NCBI GenBank assembly: GCA_036785705.1
Contig: JAWUZG010000173.1
Location: 2,837,001 to 2,901,000, forward strand
Source: Acanthornis magna
Lineage: Eukaryota; Chordata; Aves; Passeriformes; Acanthizidae
DNA length: 64,000 nt
Direction of reading: 5' to 3'
Positions 48,126 through 59,762 of the stretch are shown in pieces. The first letter of the stretch is position 1. The number at the start of each line of letters is the position of its first letter. The notes under the pieces are model-generated. The model did no database searches and had not been told where the DNA came from. It was given only the letters and a program-made list of their open reading frames with translations. Made by a program: the position numbers and the translations under genes.

Positions 48126-48547
48126 TCATAGAGTCACAGAATCATTGAGGTTAGAAAAGCCCTTCTGAGATCATTGTCCAGCCATTAACCCAGCACTGCC
48201 AAGGCCACCACTAATGCAAGTGACACATCTGCACATCTTTTTAATCTCTGCAGGAATGGGGACTCCACCACCTACCCAGGCATCCTGTTCCAGTGCTTGA
48301 CAGCCCTTTCAGTGAAAAATTTCTCCCTAGTACCTGATCAAAACCTTTCTTGTCACAACATGAGGCTGTTCCCTCTCCTCCTGTCCCTCTTCCCAAGGAG
48401 TAGAGCCCGACCCCCCTGGCTGTCCCCTCCTGTCAGGAGCTGTGCAGAGCCACAAGGTCCCCCCTGAGCCTCCTTTTCTTCAGGCTGAGCCCTTTCCCAG
48501 CTCCCTCAGCTGCTCCTCACCAGACTTGTGTCCCAGACCCAGCCACG
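48126..48547 (-). mobile_element. CR1 LINE fragment (end of ORF2 and 3' UTR)
   Basis: Starts with the reversed tail CATAGAGTCACAGAATCATT, continues with CCATTAACCCAGCACTGCCA and ATGGGGACTCCACCACCTAC, and extends through GTGAAAAATTTCTCCCTAGT into ORF2 (CTCCTTTTCTTCAGGCTGAG). At about 420 bases it is one of the longest copies in the window. Confidence 0.93.
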
Positions 48548-49648
48548 AGGAGTTAACTGATAGGTTGGATTGAGCTACTGTGATTAACAAAGCAGAAAAT
48601 CAGAAAATTTGTGTGAGCATCCATTGCTCCTAAGGGGTCCGAGAAGATAAACCGTTGGCAATTCCTCTCCTTCATGCACTTGTCCTTGCTTTGCTTTTAT
48701 TTACAATTTTGGCTGAGCTGTTCTCCTGGCAACTTAAATTTTGCTTTAACTGACTCTATGCCTTGTACATTGACAGCTGTTTAACCTAGTGATGTTTTCC
48801 CTGCTTTGGCCACTTACAGGTTAAGCTGGGATGTTTTGCAATAATTATGATAATTGTTTCAACGCCTCCTCCAAATTTTGCAGACATGGAACTGATCTTT
48901 TTACTCTCAGCACTGAGTCTCTGCTGGTCATGATCCACAGTAATGCACCTGGATGCAATTGTGCTTGGATAACTAAACCCGAGTGATGTGTTTCACTTAG
49001 TTGGGACTCCGCTGCCTTCGTTGTAAAGACTAGAGAGTGATTCAGCATTCATGAGAAAATGTGGCAGAAAAAGGTTAGCTGAACAGTGCCAGAAGTGGAA
49101 CCATATTGGGAGCAATTGAAGGAGGAAGTGGTCTGGATTTATTGTCTGCACTAAAGACATTGTGGGTCCCATGAATACCAGGAGTGTCATGGAGATGCAG
49201 CTAATAGGATTTTTATTGGATTATTGTCCGGCTGCTGCACCTGCTTCTGGAGGGGACAGTGCCATGGGTTTTCTGGCGCAGTCCTTGAACGAGGGATCAG
49301 AAAGGAGCTATGGGAACTGGAAGTTCCAATATAAATTTTTAAGGAAACTTTTACAGTTGCCTCAAAGCCATTTCCAGGAAGGCAGCAGCCAGTGAGTACA
49401 GTACTCTTTCTCTCTCTTTACAAAATGTTCAAGTATAGAAAATATATTGCTGGAGTGAATAAGGACACCAAGGACCTACCTTACACAGATCTACTCTCTC
49501 TAGTCCAAATATAGGTTATTTTTTATTCAAATTGACTTGAAGGAAGGTTGTTTTTAAAAGTTTTATTATTTTTAAAGTAGCAGTTTTCATTTCTGCTGGG
49601 TTTTTGTGGTTTTGTTTTGGTTGGTTTGTTGGGTTTTTTTTGCACCGT
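48548..49648. other. Unique sequence without recognised feature
   Basis: No exon, RNA gene or repeat is recognised. Confidence 0.5.
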
Positions 49649-49815
49649 AGCATAGGATCATAGAAACATTAAGGTTTAAAAAGATGTTTAAGGTCATTAA
49701 GTCCAACCATTAACATAATCACGTCCCCAAAATCCACACCTGCATGTTTTTTGAACACTTCCAGGGATGGTAACTCCACCACTGTCCTGGGCAACCTGTT
49801 CCAATGTTTGACTAC
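49649..49815 (-). mobile_element. CR1 LINE 3' fragment
   Basis: GCATAGGATCATAGAAACAT is the reversed tail, followed by TTAAGTCCAACCATTAACAT and AACACTTCCAGGGATGGTAA, then CTGGGCAACCTGTTCCAATG. A T/G-rich stretch (49596-49640) lies directly to its left. Confidence 0.88.
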
Positions 49816-50132
49816 GCTACTATGTCGGAGATGTAATTTAAGAATTTAAATTGATAGTGAAAATATATAAGATTAATTTACTTATATAATGTACATTCTT
49901 TGAAAATCCTGCTTGGATTTTAACTTTGCTTTCTCATTAATATGTTCCTGCTAATTCAGAATAAATCACTGGAAATCTGTATTGACATGTTGCTCAAATT
50001 TTCCCTGATGTGGTGTTGGCTATTGCCATTTCCTCTGAGAAATCAAGAAATTTATGTATTACTGGGGAAATCTTAAAAAAGAGCTGGTGGTCTCTCTAGA
50101 TTGAAGGGTAAAAGAAGATAACAATACATATG

Positions 50133-50632
50133 TGTTTTGGGGTGGTATAATGATATTTTGTATTCTTTATCGTTTGTATACTTGAGTAGAAATATGGTCT
50201 TGTAGTTTTAACTGGGTCACGCAGCTGGGAGAAAGCTCTGCCCATGCGGGATGTTTTGAAACTTTTTCCCTGGCTCTCCTACGGGGGAGTGAGAAGGAGG
50301 AAGGGACACTGGTTTTTTGTTTTTTTTTTCTCAACTAGTTGCTGCTGCTGATTGCTGGTGCTACTGGTGTGGTTGTTGTTTGGGTTTTCTTTTTTCTTTC
50401 TTTTTTTTCGGGATTTTTTTTTTCTTTTCATCGTTTTTTGGATTTTTTTCTTTGACTTGCTTTCTCATCTGAGAACCTGAGGAGTTCCGGAGGACAGTGG
50501 ACGAGAATCGTCCAGGGAGGAACACCACCCGGCCCCCTCTGGGAACCCCGGAAAGGGGAAGTTACGCCTGAGGAAAAGGACACTAAAGTTCACCAGCTTT
50601 CTACCTAGGATATTTGTCTCTAATCCGAGACA
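50133..50632. mobile_element. Probable solitary LTR of an endogenous retrovirus
   Basis: A 500-bp block begins TGTTTTGGGG and ends TCCGAGACA, with a perfect 5-bp duplication ATATG on both sides (50128-50132 and 50633-50637). The interior differs sharply from the flanks, with CpG-containing words (GGGTCACGCAGCTGGGAG, CCACCCGGCCCCCTCTGG) and long T-runs at 50310-50455. TG...CA ends, size and 5-bp duplication fit a second solo LTR, of a family unlike the one at 40 kb. I did not identify a polyadenylation signal, so orientation is open. No protein is encoded. Confidence 0.72.
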
Positions 50633-50637
50633 ATATG

Positions 50638-53600
50638 TCAATCCTTCATGACATCCTCCTTCCTTACCAGAGCATGGTCCTGCGTGTGCTTTATTTTCTT
50701 CTACAGAATTTAAATCCCATGTGTTATTTATAGTGCAAGTGCCTCCATGCAAGTACTTGGCTTTTTCCACGTCTTCTACAACAGTTCTGTTCCTTTCTAA
50801 TGGCTAATAATAAAAAAAAGCCAACAACTTCTAAAACTACCCCACCTACTTTGTAACGTGGCTTGGCTTAATCCAAGAGGATGCACCCACTTCAAGATGT
50901 ATTTCAGGAGTATATTTTTGTACCCAAATATGATGGGTAAAATTTAACAGAAAGACTTCAAAAGGGGAATTGTCGGCTTTAAAATACTGTCAAGGAATAC
51001 AAGCTATCACTTCAGTCACACACTTGCTTCGGTGACATTTTTATCTACACACAGTATAGGCGGGCATTTATACTCTGATGAAAATAGATTTTTGTAATTA
51101 ATAAAAGTGAGGGTACAATGCATGTCACCACAAGGTAGGTCAAATTATTGCCTTCTGTACCTGCTTTATGACTGCAAAGGTGGTCTGAAATTACTCAGGG
51201 GTCTAACTCTGAGACTTTAAAGCTAGATAAGGCATAACCTTAACATTTCTCTGTCTCAGTTATTCCACTTGGAAAATGCAGAAAATCTGAAATCTGTACT
51301 CATCGTCTCACTAACATGCTTAAAATATTTAAGGGGTAAGCTTGAAGATGTGATGGTAGAAGGTAGTTAAGAGCTAATTAGCCAGGCAAGAAACCTGTTT
51401 TCAGTTTATCAGGGGAACAGAGGTTGATGAGATGAAGTGAAGAGGGCAAGGTACTGAACTATCCTGCAAGTAACCTGTTTGGACTATGAGATGATTAGGA
51501 AATGGATTGTACATTTTAATGTTCCATCTAACTCATGCAGAGCAGAACAAGCACAGAAGTTACCCACAATTTAAATTGGAAATGCTAAAATAAATCTGTA
51601 ATCACTCAATTAGACAGTTCTGGGACAACTCTCAAGGTTATTTTATCCCCAAGGATGTGATTGCTGAGGTCAGCATTGGTGCGGAGGTATCTGAATTTAA
51701 TTCCACTGATTGGTGTGTATATACCCTCTGCCTCCAGCCACTGTCTTGAGGTGGGTAGTACCAGAAAAAGCTGAAAAGGTGAGGAGAAGAATATGTACCA
51801 CAATCATGGAAACTTGGCTCATATGGTTTAAAAAGAAGGGTTGCTGTTAGTCCATGCAGTGACCTAGCTCTGATTGTGTGTGAAGTTACTGCCTGTAAAA
51901 CCTGCCAGTTCAATATCTCTAGAGAATTATTATTTTTATTGATTGGTCAATCTGTAACTTACCACAAAAAAATCATGAGAGTCCTGCCAAACCATCACCT
52001 CTGGTCAGGAACACAACATCATAAACTAATAATGCAGTATTAGAGGCACACAGTGTGAACAACACATCACCTTGTATTGATACAAACGAGATATATTAAA
52101 AAAAAAAGTTTACTTTAGGTTAAAATTTTTTCTCCCAACTTTCTATTTTCTTAGCTGAATTTTGAAGTTTTGACCATTTCATTTCTGTAATTCCAAATAT
52201 AAATAGTAAGGCTACTACTAGAAAGCGTTGACTCATAATGCTCACTAATATTTCTCCTAGGAGAATAGTAGGGTCATTAACAAAACACAGTAATCACATC
52301 TATGGTCCTTGATGGCATCAGCCCAAAGTTTGTGAGTTTTCCTCCCACAGGGGTTGTGAGCTCATTCAGATTTCTGCCAGTTTCCAGGATCAAACCCATG
52401 AGTTCAAAGGATTTGCCTTGACAATTGGCTGCTGGTTCCAGTGTTTCACTTCCTAGCTAAGAAAGGCCAAAAATCTCACTGCTCTCAGACATGATGCAGG
52501 ATATGCTTCCAGGCTCAATGTTTATAACAGAAAGAAATTTGAGGGGAAAAACCATCCTGTATAAAAATGAGACATTTATAGAGCAGTTTATCACACCCCA
52601 GCAAGATGCCTGTGTGTTTGCATGTTTTTTCTCCATGATGGCAGAGGAAGCTGAGAAGCCAAACCCTGGATTAGACAAATAGATACTGAATCCAAAGTTA
52701 GGTGAGATGAATCCAAGACTCTAAGGAATATGTCACATAGCTACTAGGGTGGAAGCTGAAGTCTGTCCCACACGTCCTGATCTTCTATATTTATTTGTTT
52801 TGCAAAACACTGAGTTTATGTGTCTAGCTGTTATTTGAAACAGCAAGACAAAGGTTCTTGATGATGCACCATAATTGTGTTGTATCATATCATGGATCCA
52901 GAACTCCGTCTGAAAAGGAAGAATTGTCAAAAATTGTGGTCTGCACAACTGCTCACCCCCCGTCCCCCAAGAGCAGGGAGCCTTGTGATGAGGTTAGATT
53001 TGCTGAAATATTCAGAAATGTTCATGAGCATTTTGATAAATATAGGGTTAGTATTTACTGAATTTACTCGGCTCAAATTTTTAAGTAGAATGTGCCACCT
53101 CTTTTGAGAACAAAAGTTATGGATAGAGTTAATGTGGGATGACTTACAGTTATGCTCTGTAAAACATCCATATTTTCTCATCATTTTGTTACAAAAATAA
53201 GTCACAACTATTCTTTTTGTTGTTTTAATTTTGGTATCTTTAACTTGCTTCTCACCTAAATTTTAGATGGTGTGCCTTAGACAGTATGAGGAGACATACA
53301 GAGATGGCTTTTTAAGGATCAAAATACAAACTCTCTTATGTGTTTTGTGCAAACCTCTGAACTTTCAATCACATAATTAACTTTAAACTATTCAGAAGTT
53401 TCTCTGGTGTGTATTTGATCTTTTGCACATGATTTAAAAAATTCATGCAACTATGTATGCTATTAAGATGTTGTCATGGGTCCAGTGTGTAGTCTTAAAT
53501 ATAAGAATCACTGCACTCAGTGACAGTTTATTCAATTGCTATTAAAATGTCAAATTGTCAAATTGTTTTTCAACCATCTTATTCTGGTCTTAAGGTTAAA

Positions 53601-54100
53601 AAAATCATATTTGCATAATGTACGAGGAAAAAAGAATTGACTGATTCAAAGAAATAGTTCTGATGATAAAATTTTTGCTTATCTGAAATTAACACTCATA
53701 TTTTCTGAATTTGCAAAAAGTCAGTTGTATATTTTTTTTTACAGTAATCACATAAAATCTTGGCCTTCAAAATAAGAACAATCTTGTTAAGAGTTGCTTA
53801 AACTGCAGAGCAATATCTGTCACATAAGTTATTTTACTGGAGACACCATTATTGCTTCTTGAGGAAGTTTTGGACTTACTATAGTATGTATATGTATAGC
53901 ATTACATAGAACTACTAAGTTTTGGACATACTGAAGTATGAAAACTATTTAACTGGCTAAACATTTAATGACATAATTTTTTTATCAAATCCCTTGAACT
54001 ATATCAATGGGTTTATTAATGGAATAGCTTAAGAGAAGATCTATTGTGAATTCTTATTTTTGAGCAGTAGATTAAACGGCTCAAATGAACAGGCAACTTG
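50638..54100. other. Unique AT-rich sequence
   Basis: No gene or repeat family is recognised. Short frames of up to 92 residues at 51.6-53.2 kb lack motifs and conflict in strand. An imperfect short duplication (TTTTGGAC-TACT...AGTATG) occurs at about 53868-53940. Confidence 0.5.
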
Positions 54101-54177
54101 TTTTCTTTTCTTTGCCTTTTTTTTTTTTTTTGTTTGGTTTGTTTGTTTTGGTTTGTTTGTTTTCTTTCTTTTTTTTA
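54101..54177 (+). repeat. T-rich / (GTTT)n low-complexity tract
   Basis: A run of fifteen T is followed by GTTT and GGTTT units and another T-run. Confidence 0.8.
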
Positions 54178-55240
54178 ATGAAGTTGATATGAAAATGAAT
54201 GAATTTCAGGTTTTAAAAGGTTTGGTTGCGTCATCATTCCTCCTCACCTCACCACTATTTTTTATTTCATTCTGCTTCTAAGTTACAGGAAAGAGTAAAA
54301 ACACATGCATAGATAAAGACTCTAAAAGGCATTCAGACTGCATATTCTTCTAGAAAACAGGATTTTCCTCTCTATTTTGAGAAATCATAAATCTCAGCTA
54401 GATGGGAATTTTGCTCCATATCAATGCCGTTTTCCAGACATTTTAGTTTATTCCCTTACCTTGAGCTTGCATGTTGGAGGAACCACTAACAGGGTTGTTT
54501 TCTCTCCCCAAATACTGATTTTTGCTCAGATGATCTCCTCTCTTTCCACCTTTATTTATGAACAGTGGGTACGAGTTCAGCTCTGCAGCAATGTCTTTAT
54601 GAGCACGTGAGCATTTACATGTGCTCATTGCAAAATGCGCTTTGACAGCCCCCTGCTAAGGCTTTTCCCAGATTAAGGAATCATAAGCTGCTTTAGACCA
54701 CTTGACCCTGCTGGTTCATCATTTATGATGTTCAAAAACACGTAAATGGCCAATTTGAGTTTATCTAAACACTTAAGAAGAAACTCTTCGATTAAAGATC
54801 ATGCTAACTGACACTGACAGTAGCCCTCTAACCAATATGGTATAGATAAATCACCATGAGATGTTGAGAAAAATCCTCTTCCTTTCAAGAAAAATCAGAG
54901 AGGATCATGTTTGGAGCAGTTCTTTCATAGAAGTAATTTTTCACAATCTTGAAAGGAAAAGGTGAAACACCATCAAATGATCTAAGAAGATTTCACTGCA
55001 GAGTTTTGCTTGGGATGTAATTTCTAAATGTTTGAAAGGAAAGAAAAAAATATTTTTATATAAAAAGGAATGATGCCTGTTTTTTCAGTATCAAACACAC
55101 ACAATGATTTATCATTTTAGTAAATGATGCCATATAATCTTTGTGTCACATCAAACAACAAAGCAATAAATTCACTGGGGGGCACTTACAAGGGTATCCA
55201 GGTTGAATTGAGTTGTCTTCTAGTCCTTTCCCTAAATTGT
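54178..55240. other. Unique AT-rich sequence
   Basis: Nothing coding or repeated is recognised. Confidence 0.5.
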
Positions 55241-55830
55241 CACATTTACTGCCTGCTGTAGAAAGAGGAAGCCTCCAATTGATTTCTAATTCTGCAAACC
55301 CCAGGGTGTAAATGTGATTAGCGGTAATTGGAGAAGTTCAGCAACTGTTAATTTCTCCTCTCTTTGTTGTTTTTCCTATTTAAAATATTAACGAAATGTG
55401 TATGTAGACCAAAACTGACTCCGATGCAGCTGAACAAACGATACATATTTAATCAGAGCTGTGGGACCCCAATGCGGTTGTCTGAAACAAATGTGACATG
55501 TGCTTCCTCTCCAAAAAAAAAAAATAGTCAGGCAGCTAATAAACAGCATCAGTATTTTGTTGTAACATTCATTGTCTACATGATGTCGCGTTTAATGGCA
55601 TTACACTGTGTAAAAAAGCCAGAAGTACTCTGCTAAATTTGTCTTTCCCAGTTGGCTGTCCCTGAGGAGATTATAATGCGAGCGGTGGCTTTGTTTGTTG
55701 CATGCATAAGTGTGCACAAATTCCTAAGTTTTCAGCTGCAAAGTGATGTGGCCAGAAGAGACATTAACCCCTGCGTGTCTGAGTGTCTCCTTGGAAAGAA
55801 AGAGTTTCACTGGTGCATCTAGGAATAATG
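55241..55830. promoter_or_regulatory. Candidate conserved non-coding (enhancer-like) region
   Basis: A repeat-free stretch of about 590 bases with dense transcription-factor-like words: GATTAGCGGTAATTGGAG (55315-55332), TGCGGT (RUNX-like, 55473-55478), TTTGTTTGTTG (forkhead-like, near 55690), and isolated CpGs (GATGTCGCGTTTAATGG, ATGCGAGCGGTGGC) that stand out against a CpG-poor background. A 90-residue + frame at 55364-55636 is broken by an A-run and has no known motif. Retained CpGs and motif density suggest constraint, but no alignment was possible. Confidence 0.35.
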
Positions 55831-56187
55831 GAAAACAAACAAAAAAAGTTTTGCTCTCTCACTGCGTAGTATCTCACTTGTTTCTTCCTAGTCAAGATTG
55901 TCTCTCATCCATAGCTACAAAGGTTGTTAATAACTTTTAGCAGAGAAAGGGCTCTTATTTTTAAGCACTTGAAAGGAATCTACATTTACTTTCATTCCCT
56001 AGCAATAAATAATTTTCTTGGGTAACTTAGACCCAGGAAGGTCATGGGCGCAACAGTCCTACTCAAAACGGTTTGAATATCTCAGGAAGTCAGCTGGAGA
56101 CTGGTTAGCTTGGCACTGACAGCTCATTCTTTGATGGCTAAAGCTAGCTTAGCTCTAATTCTTTTAAAGCAAGAGTTCTAGAAACAT
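55831..56187. other. Unique sequence without recognised feature
   Basis: No element is recognised before the CR1 pair that follows. Confidence 0.45.
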
Positions 56188-56214
56188 AGATTCATAGGCA
56201 GGACCAAATTGGAT

Positions 56215-56273
56215 AGAATCACAGTTGGACTTTTGGTCTTTTTTCAACCTCAAATATTCCATGATTCTATGAT
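56215..56273 (+). mobile_element. CR1 LINE tail fragment
   Basis: CAGTTGGACTTTTGGTCTTT, then TTCAACCTCAAATATTCCAT and GATTCTATGA, form the last bases of a + strand CR1 including its tail. It meets a - strand CR1 body directly on the right. The bases to its left (56188-56213, TAGATTCATAGGCAGGACC) may be an older LINE tail. Confidence 0.8.
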
Positions 56274-56458
56274 CCAGTCCAGTCATTCCCCCAGCACTGC
56301 CAAGGCCACTACTAACCCATGTCCCCTACATCCAAATAGCTTTTGGATCCCTGAAGGGATGGGGACTCCACCATTGCCCTGCATGGCCATGCCAGGGCTT
56401 AAAAACCCTTTCAACGAAGAAATTTTCCCTAATATTGAATTTAAAATCTTTAGAGATT
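56270..56458 (-). mobile_element. CR1 LINE 3' fragment
   Basis: Starting at GATCCAGTCCAGTCATTCCC, it continues with CCAGCACTGCCAAGGCCACT, GGGATGGGGACTCCACCATT and AACGAAGAAATTTTCCCTAA, the reversed 3' UTR and end of ORF2. Its own terminal tail is missing or merged with the tail of the + copy, giving a tail-to-tail arrangement. Confidence 0.87.
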
Positions 56459-57088
56459 TGGATGTTGAAATGCAGAAGTATTGAGCTCATAGAGAAACTT
56501 CCATTTTGGGCACATCTTTTCCTCTTGGATTGACTTAGTAATTTATAATTTATTGAGTAACACCCTGTAAGTTTTATGTCTGCCTGACTTCTGTTTTCTG
56601 CTCTGTTCAGCTGAGAGCTAAGGAAGTTTTTGAGATAAAGCACAGATGCCACCCTGAGCTCATGGAGGGTGGCCACAGCAATATGAAGTTTCAACTGACA
56701 CAGGAAGGGGCACAGGAAATAGACCTACATTACATTGTGGGATGGAATAGGTATTTCCAGTTCTGTGACCTATTGTTAATTTATAAATTCAATTTGTATT
56801 TTATTCTACATTTACTTCACTGGAAAAGAACAATTGTGACTTCTTTTGCAAACAAAGGTCAAGAGACTCAGTCTTTTTTGCTCACTTGACTGCAGTCAAG
56901 GTCAAAAACATCCCAAATATCATAAGGAAAAAGAATTTTCTGTATTTCAGTATTTTTAATTTTGTTTGGCCTTGTTCGTCCATTTTCTTTTGCCAATACA
57001 ACGTTGACTTTAAAATATGCATCTGTTGCTAAAACATTTAGCAATGTATTTTGAAATATATCCATATACTATTAATATTATATACTAA
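56459..57088. other. Unique sequence between CR1 copies
   Basis: The 122-residue - frame at 56326-56694 partly runs through the CR1 fragment and is not a gene. Nothing else is recognised. Confidence 0.45.
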
Positions 57089-57230
57089 TCATAAAATCAT
57101 AGATTGGTTTGTGTTGAAAGGGGCCCTAAAGATACCAGCTTGTTCCAAAATCCTTCCATGGACAGGAACACTTCCCACCAGACCAGATTGCCAAGGGCCA
57201 TATTCAAGCTGGTATTGAACACTTCCATAC
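57089..57230 (-). mobile_element. CR1 LINE 3' fragment
   Basis: TCATAAAATCATAGATTGGT is the reversed tail; GGGGCCCTAAAGATACCAGC, ATGGACAGGAACACTTCCCA and GGTATTGAACACTTCC follow the CR1 3' UTR. TA-rich DNA follows on the right. Confidence 0.87.
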
Positions 57231-57974
57231 AGTATAGTAATCATATAATAATACTACATTTATTATATAGAGTCATTATATGTGCAATATGTATTTATAT
57301 AGATTTTTTATTTGATGCAATAAATACATTATTTATATACATAGACATATAAAACCAGACATGGACACATTTGCATTTGCAGCACTTTTTATAGAACAAA
57401 TGCTGACCTTGGGAACTAAATGGTGGGTCTTCTATTCATTCTCTATGCTTGCTTCCAATGCTTGCTGCTGTTTACTTAATGAATTACTACACTTTTTCGA
57501 GTGTAATACAACAATTTTTTCCTTCTGTTTTCCCTGGATTACATCCCAGATACAAAGAGGCACCATCACTCTGAAAGTCAGAAAGTAGAAACATGACCCC
57601 TTGTAGTTTCGTTATTGGTTATGAAGCAAGATGGAGTTGTCTGAGAGTTTTGTTTCTTCTTATTTCTGCTGTTAAAATTTTTGAATGGGGAGTTTTTCTC
57701 TAATAACATGGTACACGGGCTGTATTCTGCACATAAGAAACCTGTACTTGGGCTTCAGGAGAGCATTTCAGACACCGGTGACCACTTCTTTCCCTGGTCT
57801 GCACAATTCCTTGAGCCCCCAAATGCTTACACCGTGCACATTTCAGAACCATGTGTTTTTCTCTGCTGACAACAAGAATAGATATGTCTAATATGTTTTA
57901 ACAAATTCGGCCAAAGCTCTTGTTCTGCAGTTGTCAGAGGAGTAAATATGCTCTTAATCACCCTCCGAACAATT
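57231..57974. other. TA-rich then unique sequence
   Basis: 57231-57350 is TA-rich with no regular unit. The remainder has no recognised gene or repeat. Confidence 0.45.
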
Positions 57975-58307
57975 GTTCCCTACAACTCCCTGACAGAAGG
58001 GTGCATCCATGTGGGGGCTGGCCTCTTCTCCCAAGTAAAAAGAGATAAGACAAGAGGAAACAGCCCCAAATTCCACCACGGAAGGCTTAGATTTGGCATT
58101 AGGGTAAATTTCTTTATGGAAAAGGTTGTTAAGTCCTGGAACAGGCTGTTTAGGGCAGTGGAGGAATCACAGTCCCCTGAAGTGTTGGATGTGACACTTG
58201 GGGACATGTTTAGTGGTGGGTTGGCAGTGCTGGGTTAATGGTTGGACTCAATGACATTAGAAGGCTTTCCCATCCTTAATGATTCTATGACTCCATGATT
58301 CTACAAT
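57975..58307 (+). mobile_element. CR1 LINE fragment (end of ORF2, 3' UTR and tail)
   Basis: The + frame here reads YNSLTEGCIHVGAGLFSQVK, then RGNSPKFHHGRLRFGIRVNF and VKSWNRLFRAVEESQSPEVL, the C-terminal end of CR1 ORF2. It is followed by GGACTCAATGACATTAGAAG and the tail AATGATTCTATGACTCCATG. The frame is open for about 85 codons of CR1 sequence with no stop, making this one of the better preserved copies, but it lacks the reverse-transcriptase and endonuclease domains and cannot move by itself. Confidence 0.93.
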
Positions 58308-59686
58308 TACTGCAGATTTTCTCCCAGAAATACCTTCTGGAAAAAAGTGCTACCACTGACTCCAAAAGTAGAACCATTTATATTTCCAAAATGAGAGAAT
58401 AGTCACTGCAGGAACCCCACAAATGCAATAAAAGAGATAAGCACCTTCAAATCAAATTATAGGACTCCAAATATTTTTCCCATTCCCCCTAGATTCATGA
58501 GGGAAGCCTGTGAAAAGGAGAGGTTGGACTCTGGTTCAGCTCAGATACCTAAGTCAACTGTAGGTGGTTTTCTGCGTCTGGGTTTAACCCTCCTGGGTTC
58601 CACTGATATTTGGAAAAGGACTTGGCAGTATGGTCAATGAAACAATTATTTGTCACTTGAAAGATAGTGCAAACTCCATGAACTGCATGAACTGCATCTC
58701 TGGGATGATCGACTGAGATGTGAACACCTACTTAGGTTTTTTGCTAAGCAGACCTCTGTCATGAATTTTATTTAAACTACAGTCCTTTAAATAATATTAA
58801 AGATATTTTTTAAAGGAAAAGATACATTCTGCTTCCAAATTTATTGTTTTTCTAGAATTCTTTGTTTTCTAGTAGAATGAAAAAAATAGGAAGTTACAGT
58901 AAAAGGGAAGTATTTTTTTCATAGAAGGACTTGAAAGAAATGACAGTCAAATCTCTTCTTTGATCAGAAGGAAAATATAGCTCTTCACTGGATACTGCAG
59001 TAATGAAGTAAATGAACTCTAACGAAGTGAAATTATAATAAATGCCACTCTTTGTAGAATAGCACCCAGATGGAAAATATATAGACATGCTGAATGAAAT
59101 GCTGTCCTTGTTACACTCCCAAGAAAGACCCACTGATAAATAGTTTCCAGAGTCAGAGGTTTGATTCTTTTTTCTACTGTGTTCTTTTATGTATCCTTCT
59201 CTCCTCATCTCCATCTCTGACATTGCACTCCTCCACTCAGTCCTCTGCCTCCTACAATTGTGCCTCCCTTTCAGGGAGTTCCCTTCCGAAGCCTTATTAT
59301 TGTGGTAACCTTTAGTTTGTGCGGACATTTCTCATAGAAATAAATTTTCCTTCTCACTAATGAAAAGACAGTTCTAAGCAGAAAAAAGCGTGCAAGAAAA
59401 TGTAGTTAAGGAAGCTGTTGAGAGCCATTCACATGTGAATGAGTCTGTGCCTCAGAACAAAAGAAATCAAGGTCCAGTTTCAGGCCCAGGGGTTATGAGA
59501 GTGACTGGCTCACATCCACTACTGCTTGGAGATCTTGGTCTTGCAAAATTTCCTTGGAGTGAGTTCATTACCTTGGTCTGAGGCTGAGTCAAAAGCCTTT
59601 AGTTCTTACACTTTCTTTTTTGATTTATTTCATAGTAAAGGCGGGCCCATCTGGCTTTTATTCAAGTCAGATGTTGAGGATGAAGA
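58308..59686. other. Unique AT-rich sequence
   Basis: The 144-residue - frame at 58894-59328 is the longest non-repeat frame in this part of the window, but it shows no known family motif, no signal peptide and no supporting splice signals that I trust. Confidence 0.45.
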
Positions 59687-59762
59687 ATCACAGGATGGGC
59701 AAATTTGGAAGGGACCATGTCTGGTCCAATTCCCCTGCTCAAGCAGGGTCATTCTAGAGTGA
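59687..59762 (-). mobile_element. CR1 LINE tail fragment
   Basis: ATCACAGGATGGGCAAATTT, then GGAAGGGACCATGTCTGGTC and CCCCTGCTCAAGCAGGGTCA, match a reversed CR1 3' end (the variant with CTGCTCAAGCAGGGTCA). It ends after CATTCTAGAGTG. Confidence 0.82.

Noticed and set aside
58894..59328. A 144-residue - strand frame
   Set aside because: Composition is ordinary for translated AT-rich DNA; no domain, and no exon structure around it.
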